This document shows positions 43,656 to 52,268 of a DNA stretch of 64,000 nucleotides, one piece after another. The DNA comes from Paraburkholderia humisilvae. Lineage in GTDB: Bacteria > Pseudomonadota > Gammaproteobacteria > Burkholderiales > Burkholderiaceae. A program made the position numbers and the translations under genes. The notes beneath the pieces were generated by a model. It was not told the DNA's origin, did not search any database, and saw nothing but the letters and a program-made list of their open reading frames with translations. Where the stretch lies: contig NZ_CADIKH010000021.1 of NCBI RefSeq assembly GCF_902859855.1, positions 79,148 through 143,147 of the forward strand, given 5' to 3'. Every line of letters begins with the position of its first letter. Positions within the stretch are counted from its first letter, which is position 1.

Positions 43656-45218
43656 ATGGGCAAGCATCCATTGCCGGGCAGCGAACGGGCTGTGGCCGAA
43701 GGGTCGCAAGTGGTCGGGCGCTGCGACCCGGCCGAAACAATCGAAGCGGTGGTCATGCTGCGGCGCCAGCAGGAAGCGCAGTTCCAACAGCTGGTGCGCG
43801 GGATCGAGTCGGGCTCGTCCGGCGCCGTGCCGATTTCGCGCGACGAACTGGAACAACGCTTCGGCGCGTCGCCTGCGGACATCGCGACACTGAAGGCGTT
43901 TGCCGCGCAACACGGGCTCAACGTGGTGCGTGAAGACCCGGCTGCCCGTACCGTGGTGCTGAGCGGCACGATCGCGCAGTTCCAGAGCGCATTCGATGTC
44001 GAACTACAGCACTACGAGCACCGTTCGATTGGCCGCTACCGCGGGCGCACTGGCGCAATCAGCGTGCCCGACGATCTGAATGGCGTGGTGACCGCGGTGC
44101 TCGGGCTCGACAACCGTCCGCAGGCGCGTCCGCACTTTCGTATCAGGCCGCCGTTCCGGCCCGCGCGGGCGGAACCGGCGGTGTCGTTCACGCCATTGCA
44201 GCTTGCGTCGCTGTACCGCTTTCCGCAGGGCGACGGCGGCGGCGAATGCATCGGCATTGTCGAGCTGGGCGGCGGCTATCGAACGTCCGACCTGATCGCC
44301 TATTTCTCCAGCCTCGGCGTGAAGGCGCCGAAGGTCGTGCCGCTCGGCGTCGACCAGGTCGGCAACGATCCGACTGGCGACCCGGGTGGCCCGGACGGCG
44401 AGGTGACGCTCGACATCGAAATCGCCGGCGCGATTGCTCCGGGCGCGACGCTGGCTGTGTATTTCGCGCCGAACAGCGACGCAGGTTTTGTCGATGCGGT
44501 GAGCCGCGCGGTGCACGACACCACGTACAAGCCGTCGGTCATTTCGATCAGTTGGGGCGCGTCGGAATCCACGTGGACCGAGCAGTCGATGCAGGCGTTC
44601 AACGATGTGCTGCAATCGGCGATGGCGATCGGCGTGACCATCTGTGCGGCCGCGGGAGACAGCGGCTCGAGCGATGGCGTTGGCGACGGACAGGACCACG
44701 TCGATTTCCCCGCGTCGAGTCCCTATGTGCTCGCGTGCGGTGGGACGAGTGTCGAAGTGTCCGGACAATCGATCGTGCGTGAAGTTGTGTGGAACGACGG
44801 CGCGAACGGCGGGGCGACGGGCGGCGGTGTCAGCACGGTGTTTCCGGTGCCCGCGTGGCAGGAAGGCTTGTCGGCTGCGGGCTCGCATGGCGGCAACACG
44901 CCGCTCGTGCGGCGCGGCGTCCCGGATGTCGCGGCCGATGCCTCGCCCACCACCGGTTACGACGTGCTGATTGGCGGACAGAATACGGTGGTCGGCGGCA
45001 CCAGCGCGGTCGCACCGCTGTGGGCGGCGCTGATCGCCCGCATCAACGCGGCGAAGGGGCAGCAAGCAGGGTTTGTCAACGCGAAGCTATATAAGGCGGC
45101 GAACGTCTGCAACGACATCACGCAGGGCAATAACGGCAGTTATGCAGCCGTGTCCGGGTGGGACGCCTGTACAGGTCTCGGCAGCCCTGATGGCGCAAAG
45201 GTGGCGGCGGCACTCTAG
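43656..45218 (+). CDS. S53-family (sedolisin/kumamolisin) serine peptidase
   Basis: 520-residue pro-peptidase of the sedolisin family. An N-terminal pro-domain (about 1-165) with VPISRDELEQRFGAS and FQSAFDVELQHYEH precedes a subtilisin-like catalytic domain. The catalytic triad is visible: E249 and D253 in GEVTLDIEIAG, the oxyanion aspartate D335 in AAAGDSGSSDG, and the nucleophile S450 in GGTSAVAPLW. The C-terminal calcium site is carried by CNDITQGNNG and WDACTGLGSPDG. These enzymes work at acidic pH after self-removal of the pro-part. No signal peptide is evident, which is also true of several kumamolisins. An S10 carboxypeptidase follows at 137 bp, probably in one transcription unit. Confidence 0.93.
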   Translation: MGKHPLPGSERAVAEGSQVVGRCDPAETIEAVVMLRRQQEAQFQQLVRGIESGSSGAVPISRDELEQRFGASPADIATLKAFAAQHGLNVVREDPAARTVVLSGTIAQFQSAFDVELQHYEHRSIGRYRGRTGAISVPDDLNGVVTAVLGLDNRPQARPHFRIRPPFRPARAEPAVSFTPLQLASLYRFPQGDGGGECIGIVELGGGYRTSDLIAYFSSLGVKAPKVVPLGVDQVGNDPTGDPGGPDGEVTLDIEIAGAIAPGATLAVYFAPNSDAGFVDAVSRAVHDTTYKPSVISISWGASESTWTEQSMQAFNDVLQSAMAIGVTICAAAGDSGSSDGVGDGQDHVDFPASSPYVLACGGTSVEVSGQSIVREVVWNDGANGGATGGGVSTVFPVPAWQEGLSAAGSHGGNTPLVRRGVPDVAADASPTTGYDVLIGGQNTVVGGTSAVAPLWAALIARINAAKGQQAGFVNAKLYKAANVCNDITQGNNGSYAAVSGWDACTGLGSPDGAKVAAAL

Positions 45219-45355
45219 GTTGGCAATGGACGTGGTCAACGTATGTGTGGCGCGGTTGCGGCACACGCGCGGCGCAGCGATGAAAGCGGCATTGCGGTGC
45301 CCTTGCGATGGTCACGTGGCGTGGTTTTGACGGTCATGCATTCTATGGAGCGATC

Positions 45356-47029
45356 ATGGCAAACAACGAATCAGCTTCTGGCGGTCTGCAGTCGTCTCAC
45401 AATTCGGGGGCATCGTCCGGCGGGGCGGGCCACAGCGCACCGCATCATGCGGGCGATCAGCCATTCTTCGATCCCGTCGCCTATGGCAACGGTCCCGACG
45501 ATTCAGTCACTGACTCAAGCGAAAACGCGGCCATCACCCGGCATTCAATCGACATCGGCGGCAAGAAGATCCACTACACGGCAACGGCCGGTCATCTGGT
45601 GACGGTCGACCCGAGTAGTTCACAGCCGGATGCGAAGATGTTCTACGTCGCGTTTACGCAGGACGGTCAGAAAGAGGATGCGCGTCCGCTCACGTTTTTC
45701 TACAACGGTGGGCCGGGGTCGTCGTCGGTATTCGTGCTGCTCGGGTCGTTCGCGCCCCGGCGTATCAAAACGTCGATGCCGAACTTCACGCCGCCGGCGC
45801 CGTACCAGATGGAAGATAATCCGGACAGTCTGCTCGACAAAAGCGACCTCGTCTTTATCAATCCGGTCGGCACGGGCTACTCGGCCGCGATCGCACCGCA
45901 TAAGAATCGCGATTTCTGGGGCGTCGACCAGGACGCGGACTCGATCAAACAGTTCATCAAGCGCTTTCTGACGAAGAACAATCGCTGGAACTCACCCAAG
46001 TTTCTGTTCGGGGAATCGTACGGTACGGCGCGCAGTTGCGTGCTCGCATACAGGCTGCACGAAGACGGCGTCGACCTGAACGGCGTGACGCTGCAGTCGT
46101 CGATTCTCGACTACACGCAATCGGGCAATCCGGTCGGCGCGCTGCCGACCGCGGCGGCGGACGCGTGGTTCCACAAGAAGCTTGGCGTCGCGCCGACGCC
46201 GACCAATCTCGGTGCGTTTGCCGAGGAAGTGGCGCAATTCGCGCGCACCGACTATCTCGCGGCGTTGCGTAAGTTTCCTGCCACAGACGACGCGACCGTC
46301 GGCAAGCTGAGCGAGTACACCGGCATCGACAAGACGACACTGCTCGCGTGGAGCCTCGATATCGCGGCATACGATAGCCGCGGAAACTCGCTGTTCCTGA
46401 CGACGCTGCTGAAATCGAAAGGTCTCGCGCTCGGCGCGTACGACGGCCGCGTCACGGCAATCGAAACCGGTATTGCCGGACAGATCGATCCGAACTCCGG
46501 TGGCAACGACCCGACCATGACGGCCGTAACGGGCGTGTACACGACCATGTGGAACACGTATCTGAACGAGCAACTGAAGTTCACGTCGAATTCGGCGTTC
46601 ACCGACCTGAACGATCAGGCATTCCAGAATTGGGACTTTGGCCATATCGACCCCACCGGCGCGCAGAAAGGCGTCGATGCGCACGGCAACGTCGTGCTCT
46701 ACACGGCGGGCGACCTTGCCGCGGTGATGGCGCTGAACGTCGATCTGAAAGTTCTGTCCGCAAACGGCTTCTACGATTTCGTCACACCGTTCTATCAGAC
46801 GATTATCGACTTGCAGCGCATGCCGCTTGTCAGCCAGCAGGTGCGTGAGAATCTGTCCGCGCGGTTCTATCCGTCCGGGCATATGGTTTATCTCGACGGC
46901 GCGTCGCGTACCGCGCTCAAGCATGATCTCGCGGCAATGTACGACTCCGCGGTGGGCAACACGGCCGCAGTGGGCCGCATCCGCGCGTTGCAGGCACGCA
47001 AACTCGAGAAGAAGGCGACGCCGGCGTAG
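45356..47029 (+). CDS. S10-family serine carboxypeptidase
   Basis: 557-residue peptidase of the serine carboxypeptidase (S10) family. Motifs: FFYNGGPGSSSVF (oxyanion hole, about 112-124), NPVGTGYSAA, FGESYGTAR with the catalytic S221, the aspartate in LSANGFYDFVTPF near 467, and the histidine in YPSGHMVYLDG near 508. Like sedolisins, these exopeptidases prefer acidic pH. The 50-residue N-terminus is Ser/Gly/His-rich and not a typical signal peptide. The start at 45356 has GGAG five bases upstream. With the S53 endopeptidase before it, the pair could hydrolyse external protein stepwise. A 13-bp-stem hairpin follows. Confidence 0.92.
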   Translation: MANNESASGGLQSSHNSGASSGGAGHSAPHHAGDQPFFDPVAYGNGPDDSVTDSSENAAITRHSIDIGGKKIHYTATAGHLVTVDPSSSQPDAKMFYVAFTQDGQKEDARPLTFFYNGGPGSSSVFVLLGSFAPRRIKTSMPNFTPPAPYQMEDNPDSLLDKSDLVFINPVGTGYSAAIAPHKNRDFWGVDQDADSIKQFIKRFLTKNNRWNSPKFLFGESYGTARSCVLAYRLHEDGVDLNGVTLQSSILDYTQSGNPVGALPTAAADAWFHKKLGVAPTPTNLGAFAEEVAQFARTDYLAALRKFPATDDATVGKLSEYTGIDKTTLLAWSLDIAAYDSRGNSLFLTTLLKSKGLALGAYDGRVTAIETGIAGQIDPNSGGNDPTMTAVTGVYTTMWNTYLNEQLKFTSNSAFTDLNDQAFQNWDFGHIDPTGAQKGVDAHGNVVLYTAGDLAAVMALNVDLKVLSANGFYDFVTPFYQTIIDLQRMPLVSQQVRENLSARFYPSGHMVYLDGASRTALKHDLAAMYDSAVGNTAAVGRIRALQARKLEKKATPA

Positions 47030-47037
47030 CAGGCTTT

Positions 47038-47079
47038 GCGATGCCGTGAGAGTCGGGCCGCCCGCGCTCACGGCATCGC
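47038..47079 (+). terminator. Terminator hairpin after the peptidase pair
   Basis: GCGATGCCGTGAG and CTCACGGCATCGC are perfect 13-base arms; inside the loop CGGGC and GCCCG form a second small stem. It starts nine bases after the S10 stop. No U tract, so the call rests on stem strength and position. Confidence 0.65.
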
Positions 47080-47326
47080 TACCGCGCGGTACGTCAAGGT
47101 GTCACGTCGCATCACGCGTTGCCGGCCGCCGCTCGTGATGCAGTGTTGCGCGTCGTCGCACGCGATTTCGTGTACGCATGAAAGGTTGCTCACTCAATCG
47201 TTTTAGCGGTGCGAATGCGCGTATTTCAGGCCATCCATGCCGATTGAATTCGCAGTGCGGTCGCCGAGTATGTTTTAATTGGCCTGCGAATTGACCCTTC
47301 CGTGCCGTTCGACGGCTTGCTAACCA

Positions 47327-47968
47327 ATGAACGAAGGCAATGCAGACAGTCGCGCAAACGCGCAGCGCATCAGTCATATCGAGTTAACCGACCCACCTGC
47401 CGGCGCAAGCGCGCGCAGCACGGCGAGCGTACCTTGGCGCGCGTGGCCGGCCCGAATCGGGCGTAGCGCGACGATTGCCGCGTTATGCATCTGGGCCGCG
47501 GCGTATTGGGATGCGGCTCGCGCGCAAGACATATCGATGCTCGACGAGCGCGTCACGCAGCAGTCGGTGGCGGACACAATCTGCAAACCTGGTTACGCAG
47601 ATACCGTCTCGCCGCCGGTCGACGAAATGATGGCGCACAAGAACCGCTTACTCGCCGAGCGCGGCATCGATGCCGACGACAGTACCGACTACGCGCTCGA
47701 CCGGCGCGTGCCGATTGTGCTCGGCGGCGCGCCTGATGCGCCCGATAACTTCGACTTGTTACCGTGGGGCGGCCATCGCGGCGAACGTCGCAAGGAACTG
47801 CTGACCGCGAAGCTGAAGCGTTGTGTCTGCGCGGGAAAGATGACCCTGAGCGCGGCTCAGGCGGCGATTGCGGGCGACTGGCCCGCGCAATACGCACGCT
47901 TGCGCCGCGCGCCGTGCGAAGACGGTCCTGCCGGCATGGCGACGGGTCCCGACGACGACGGTTCGTGA
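47327..47968 (+). CDS. Exported protein resembling a small HNH-like family, key histidine absent
   Basis: 213-residue protein. After a 45-residue lead comes a hydrophobic signal or anchor (about 48-66, ending DAARAQ). The mature part has TICKPGYADTVSPP, a helix, ALDRRVPIVLGGAPDAPDNFDLLPW and a C-terminal CVCAGKMTLSAAQAAIAGDW. I know a group of small exported proteins with the pattern DHxxPLxLGGxPxxxxNLW that resembles HNH nuclease folds; here the histidine after the aspartate is arginine, so the protein may be inactive or have another role. The start is uncertain because of the long lead. A second exported protein follows at 28 bp, probably cotranscribed. Confidence 0.65.
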   Translation: MNEGNADSRANAQRISHIELTDPPAGASARSTASVPWRAWPARIGRSATIAALCIWAAAYWDAARAQDISMLDERVTQQSVADTICKPGYADTVSPPVDEMMAHKNRLLAERGIDADDSTDYALDRRVPIVLGGAPDAPDNFDLLPWGGHRGERRKELLTAKLKRCVCAGKMTLSAAQAAIAGDWPAQYARLRRAPCEDGPAGMATGPDDDGS

Positions 47969-47996
47969 CGCGCAAGTACGGATCTGGAGAATACCC

Positions 47997-48359
47997 ATGA
48001 CGAAGCTGAAGTCTGATTGGCTTGCCGTTGCCGCGGTGTCCGGTTTCCTGCTGATGATGAACAGCGCATCCGCATCGGCCGGCGCGCCGCTGAAATGCCG
48101 CACGGGCGACGTTCTGCAGATTCGCGGCGACGCGCCCGCCGCGATCAGCTACGATGTGTACAGCCAGTTGTACCCGCTGTCCGCGAAGCGGCTCGCGCTA
48201 TTCCAGGAAGCGGGCACGGTACAGCGCCTGCCGGATGGCCTCGACGTTTGCGAGATCGCGGACGACGGCGTTGCCGACCCGTCCGCCGTGCTGGTGCGCG
48301 GCCGGCACGACGAGATGGCGTGGTGGGTCAGCGCGGACCACATCAAGGCACACGACTGA
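47997..48359 (+). CDS. Small exported hypothetical protein
   Basis: 120-residue protein with a signal peptide (WLAVAAVSGFLLMMNSASASAGA, cleavage near residue 29). The mature domain is about 90 residues with two cysteines (PLKCRTGD and LDVCEIADDG) that could form a disulfide, and strands such as ISYDVYSQLYPLS and VLVRGRHDEMAWWVSADHIKAHD, reminiscent of a small SH3-like fold. I cannot assign a family. GGAGA lies seven bases before the ATG, and the gene follows the HNH-like gene at 28 bp. Confidence 0.75.
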   Translation: MTKLKSDWLAVAAVSGFLLMMNSASASAGAPLKCRTGDVLQIRGDAPAAISYDVYSQLYPLSAKRLALFQEAGTVQRLPDGLDVCEIADDGVADPSAVLVRGRHDEMAWWVSADHIKAHD

Positions 48360-48540
48360 AACGACTGACGAGTGGGCTGCGCGCCGCGCAAGGAAGTGGC
48401 GCAATCAGGGCCGGTTCTCGCGCATGCGGCAAATGCAGCGAGAGTGTGCGGCACTTCAGAGGAGGGTGCGACATGACGACGTCTGACCTGCATCCGGCAG
48501 CGGCGCGATCGCTGCGCGGGCTTCGTTGCGCGGGGTATGT

Positions 48541-48813
48541 ATGAACCTGATCGTCTGGAATTTCGCGCAGACGTGTTCCGAGCAGGATATTCGCGCGTTT
48601 CTGCAGTACGAACTCGGCCACTACCTGAAGAATGTCACCGTGTACGAGCACGGCACACCGAACGCGTATGCGCACGTCGAGTTGAATGCGGATGTGCCTT
48701 ACGTCGGCGACGTGATCGCGCAGCAGGTACACGGCAAGTTGTTGGGCGGCGTTGCGTTACAGGCAAGCGCGATGCCTTTCGATGAGAAACCGGCGCCACC
48801 GCAGCGCCAGTAG
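48541..48813 (+). CDS. Small RRM-like protein (90 residues)
   Basis: Short cytosolic protein whose layout fits a ferredoxin-like RNA-recognition fold: a first strand LIVWNFAQ in the place of RNP2, helix SEQDIRAFLQYELG, strands NVTVYEHG and AYAHVELNAD in the place of RNP1, and a second helix GDVIAQQVHGKLLGG followed by VALQASAM. The aromatic residues expected in RNA-binding RNP motifs are only partly kept, so RNA binding is a guess. The ATG at 48541 follows a GGGG stretch. It is alone between the exported protein and nadE. Confidence 0.65.
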   Translation: MNLIVWNFAQTCSEQDIRAFLQYELGHYLKNVTVYEHGTPNAYAHVELNADVPYVGDVIAQQVHGKLLGGVALQASAMPFDEKPAPPQRQ

Positions 48814-48884
48814 CCGGCCCGCGAACCGATACCGCCAGCCTTTGCACGATGCGCGTGTCGCCCATTTCCGCAGGCGGCGCGCGC

Positions 48885-49757
48885 TCAGGAGCGAGACACG
48901 GGTGCTTGCCAATCGAACGGCGTGTAGGGTAGCGCCCGTTTGTGCGCAGTCGCATCGTAAAAGCGCATCACGACCTGATATACCGCGTCGCTGACCGGCT
49001 TGCCTTCGAGAAAATCGTCGATATCGTTGTAGCGAATTCCGTATGCGTCTTCGTCCGGACGTTGCGGACGCAACATCTCGAGATCGGCAGTCGGCACCTT
49101 GTGTGCGAGCGCGTCCGGCGCGCCGAGCGCCTGTGCAACCGCGCGCACCCGTCGTTTGTTCATGCCTGCGAGCGGCAGCACGTCCGCGCCGCCGTCGCCG
49201 AACTTCGTGAAGAAGCCCATCACCGACTCGGCCGCGTGATCTGTTCCAATCACGACACCGCGCCGCGCGCTCGCCACTGCGTATTGCGCGATCATCCGGC
49301 TGCGCGCCTTGATATTGCCGTGCACGAAGTCCTGTTGCGCGTGATTCGCGAAGCGCACGCCGCTAGCGTCGAGCGATGCCAGCATCGCGTCGGCGGCGGG
49401 CTTGACGTCGACCGTCAGTACTTCATCCGCACGAATGAACGCAAGCGACTGCTGCGCATCCGCTTCGTCCTGCTGCGTGCCATATGGCAAACGCATCGCG
49501 ACAAAGTGCGCATCATAATGCGTGGCACGCAGCCGCTCGACTGCGCGTTGCGCGAGACGGCCCGCGGTCGTCGAATCGACGCCGCCACTGATGCCGAGCA
49601 CATACGTCGCGAGTCCGTTTGCGCGCAGATAGTGCGCGAGAAAATCGATGCGCCGTTCGATTTCCTGCGCGGCATCGAATGACGCGGTGACGTGCAATTC
49701 GGCGGCGATGCGCTGCTGGCGAGCGATGGGATTCTCTTCATGCGAGCCTGCGGTCAT
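48885..49757 (-). CDS. nadE: Ammonia-dependent NAD+ synthetase
   Basis: 290-residue NadE, which makes NAD+ from deamido-NAD+, ATP and ammonia. The ATP-pyrophosphatase P-loop is VLGISGGVDSTTAGRLAQRA (about 54-73), and later family blocks GNIKARSRMIAQYAVA, VIGTDHAAESVMGFFTKFGDGGADVLPLAGMNKRRVR and KVPTADLEMLRPQRPDEDAYGIRY are complete. Length equals the short ammonia-type enzyme (E. coli 275), with no glutaminase domain. The start at 49757 is set by GAGGAG eight bases before the ATG. It is divergent from the L,D-transpeptidase gene. Confidence 0.95.
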   Translation of the reverse strand: MTAGSHEENPIARQQRIAAELHVTASFDAAQEIERRIDFLAHYLRANGLATYVLGISGGVDSTTAGRLAQRAVERLRATHYDAHFVAMRLPYGTQQDEADAQQSLAFIRADEVLTVDVKPAADAMLASLDASGVRFANHAQQDFVHGNIKARSRMIAQYAVASARRGVVIGTDHAAESVMGFFTKFGDGGADVLPLAGMNKRRVRAVAQALGAPDALAHKVPTADLEMLRPQRPDEDAYGIRYNDIDDFLEGKPVSDAVYQVVMRFYDATAHKRALPYTPFDWQAPVSRS

Positions 49758-50101
49758 CAGCGTTCTCCTCGATATAGACAGTGCAATTGGGTGAGATGCG
49801 TGTTCGCAGAGAGTCTGGTTTAATGTCGACAGCCTGTCTTCGATTATGTTCACCCGAAGCCTTGATTTTCCTGACGCATTGGCGGGCGTATTTGCCGATA
49901 ATCTGCCGCCACGCTCTGTCGCGATATCGGTCGAGTTGGGCTGAGGTTTTGCCCATTTCATGCTGGATATTCGTGTTCCGATTTTCGACGATTGACGCGA
50001 TCGTCGTCGAAGGACCTGCGAGGGCTCGTGTTTGCGCAGGCCTTCCGCGCGCGGTGAGGGCCGGCGCGCGGTCAATGGTAAGCGGGTTTGCACACTTGGC
50101 G
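49758..50101. other. Intergenic region between nadE and the L,D-transpeptidase gene
   Basis: 344 bases separating two divergent genes; both promoters should be here. A plus-strand frame is open through it but lacks a start signal. No palindrome of note was seen. Confidence 0.4.
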
Positions 50102-51127
50102 ATGAACAACAATAAGCTTGACCGGCTGGCGAAATGTGCGCCGGATTCCGGGGGCGGCAATATCGAATGCGATTCAGTTAATGCAACGCGCCGCTTCGGT
50201 CATAGTGTGCGCGCGGGTCTTGTCATCGGTATCGTTGCTTTAATCGGCTGGTGCGGTTCTAGCGCGACGGCATGGGCGGCCGGTGCATCGCGCACGCCGA
50301 CCGCATGGTCGGCGCTCGTATCCGGCGTGACCGCGCGAGACGCGGTCGGCGGCGCCGACCCACGCCAGGCGATGCTCATGCGCGACATCTTTGCGCGTGC
50401 GGTCACGCGTCGCCTCAACGTGCCGCTCGCCGAACAGCACGCGTATGGCGCGCGCATGCAGGCGATGCTCGATGTCAATTCGCTTGGCAGTCTGTCGGGC
50501 GAGTATGTGGTGCTGGTCGACCGCAATCAGAATGTGCAGGCGCTCTTTATCTATTTCCGCGCGGTGCCGGCCGATGCCTGGCAACTGATCGGTGCATCGC
50601 CGATTGCGACCGGCCGGCCGGGGCAGTTCGACCATTTCATCACGCCACTCGGCGTATTCGAGCACACGCCGGACAATATGGACTTCCGCGCGGAAGGCAC
50701 GATGAACCAGAACGGCATCCGCGGCTACGGGCGGCACGACATGCGGATCTTCGATCTCGGTTGGGCGCAGGCTGAGCGCGGCTGGGGCAAGGGGGGCGTG
50801 TCGGAGATGCGTTTCCAGATGCATGCGACGGACCCGGACAAGCTCGAGCCGCTGCTGGGCATTCGCCATTCGAAGGGCTGCGTGCGAATTCCCGCGACAC
50901 TCAACGGATTCCTCGATCACTTCGGTATCCTCGACGCGGAATACGAGAACCTCGTCGACTCGGGCCGTTCATTGTGGGTGCTGCATTCGGACCGGCAGGT
51001 TACGCCGTGGTCGGGACGCTATATCGTCGTGGTCGATTCGGAGCGCAAGACGCGGCCGGCGTGGTCGCCTGCGCCGAGCGGCGCGATGCGCGCGAAGATG
51101 CCAGCCGGCGCGGATACGGCCGATTGA
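50102..51127 (+). CDS. L,D-transpeptidase (YkuD) family protein
   Basis: 341-residue envelope protein. A hydrophobic segment (GLVIGIVALIGWCGSSATAWA, about 38-58) acts as uncleaved or cleaved export signal after a polar 37-residue N-terminus. The YkuD catalytic domain contains the conserved histidine region TPLGVFEHTP and the active-site motif GIRHSKGCVRIP with cysteine C260 in the usual H-x-x-x-C-x-R context. L,D-transpeptidases form 3-3 peptidoglycan cross-links or attach proteins. The N-terminal third has no named domain. The start at 50102 is preferred; frames further upstream have no ribosome-binding site. Confidence 0.85.
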   Translation: MNNNKLDRLAKCAPDSGGGNIECDSVNATRRFGHSVRAGLVIGIVALIGWCGSSATAWAAGASRTPTAWSALVSGVTARDAVGGADPRQAMLMRDIFARAVTRRLNVPLAEQHAYGARMQAMLDVNSLGSLSGEYVVLVDRNQNVQALFIYFRAVPADAWQLIGASPIATGRPGQFDHFITPLGVFEHTPDNMDFRAEGTMNQNGIRGYGRHDMRIFDLGWAQAERGWGKGGVSEMRFQMHATDPDKLEPLLGIRHSKGCVRIPATLNGFLDHFGILDAEYENLVDSGRSLWVLHSDRQVTPWSGRYIVVVDSERKTRPAWSPAPSGAMRAKMPAGADTAD

Positions 51128-51197
51128 GCGCGGGCCGGATCACCGCGCGCAGGCTGAACGCATCAGCAGCGGCCATCGCCGTTTCGTTCGCCCCGAA

Positions 51198-52070
51198 TCA
51201 CGACCTCGCAAGCAGTACCCCGATCAGCGCCACGACGAAACCCGCCATCTGAATCGGCAATAGCGTTTCGCCAAAGCCGAAATAGCCTTCTAGCGCGGCA
51301 AGCGGTGGCACGAGAAACAGCAGCGCGGTCGCGCGCGAAGCATCGCCGCGTCGGACCAGCCACACGAGCAGCGTGACGCCGACACCGGACAGCATTACGA
51401 CGCCCCACGCCAGCGCTACCCACAGTGTCGGCGACGATATCCAGCGATGCTCGCCGAGTGCGAGCGCGAACAGTCCGGCGACAAGCGCTGCGCCGAAGTT
51501 CTGCACGGCGCTCGAGCTTCGCAGATCGGCGCTCGCAAGCGAAGTCTTCTGGAATAGCGTGCCCGCGGTGATCGACACGACCGCCACCATTGCCACCGTG
51601 ATGACGAGCCACGCCGGTGCGTGTCCGTGCGCCGCCGGCAAACTGGCCGCGGCGAGTTTCGGTTCGAGCACCAGCGCGACGCCGGCGAGTCCCAGCGCCA
51701 TGCCTGCCCAGCCCCGCGACGACAGGCGCTCGCCGAACAGCGGCGCCGCGACCGCCGCGGTCAGCAGCGGCTGTAACGCGCCGAGCAGCGCCATTACGCC
51801 GGCGGACATGCCTTGCGCGACGGCCCAGTAGCCGGCGCCGAGATAGACGCCTTGCAGCAGCGCGCCGGCCACCAGGTGCTTGCCGAGCGCGCGGCCGGTC
51901 GGCCAGGCGGCGCGGCCGACGAGCGCCGCGCACGCGAATAGCAACGCGGTGCCCGAAAAGCGCGCGAGCAGATAGAGGTTCGGATCCGCGAACGGCGCGA
52001 TGGCGCGCGCGACAACGAACCCGGTCGACCACAAGACGACGAAAACGACGGCACCGATTGAAGCGAGCAT
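51198..52070 (-). CDS. EamA/DMT-family transporter
   Basis: 290-residue drug/metabolite transporter with ten predicted helices in two EamA repeats (about 5-135 and 150-285). Typical stretches are VLWSTGFVVARAIAPFADPNLYLLARF in helix 1-2 and LLFLVPPLAALEGYFGFGETLLPIQMAGFVVALIGVLLA at the end. Members export amino acids and other metabolites. The start at 52070 gives helix 1 directly after five residues; a longer frame to 52145 adds an arginine-rich lead and is rejected. It is convergent with the L,D-transpeptidase gene. Confidence 0.9.
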   Translation of the reverse strand: MLASIGAVVFVVLWSTGFVVARAIAPFADPNLYLLARFSGTALLFACAALVGRAAWPTGRALGKHLVAGALLQGVYLGAGYWAVAQGMSAGVMALLGALQPLLTAAVAAPLFGERLSSRGWAGMALGLAGVALVLEPKLAAASLPAAHGHAPAWLVITVAMVAVVSITAGTLFQKTSLASADLRSSSAVQNFGAALVAGLFALALGEHRWISSPTLWVALAWGVVMLSGVGVTLLVWLVRRGDASRATALLFLVPPLAALEGYFGFGETLLPIQMAGFVVALIGVLLARS

Positions 52071-52268
52071 GACGCGCACTGCAGCAGAAATGGAATGCGC
52101 GCAGTATCGCGAGCGGCGCAGCGCGTGTCTTGTTCGAAGCTGCACTGACGGGCGCAGGGGCGGGCGCGGTGCGCTGGCAGGCTAGCGAGACGTGCCGGTT
52201 GCGCGAGGCCCGGTCGGCGGGCCGTGTGCGCAACGGCACCGTGATCGGGGCGGCGGCGCGCGCGGCGC

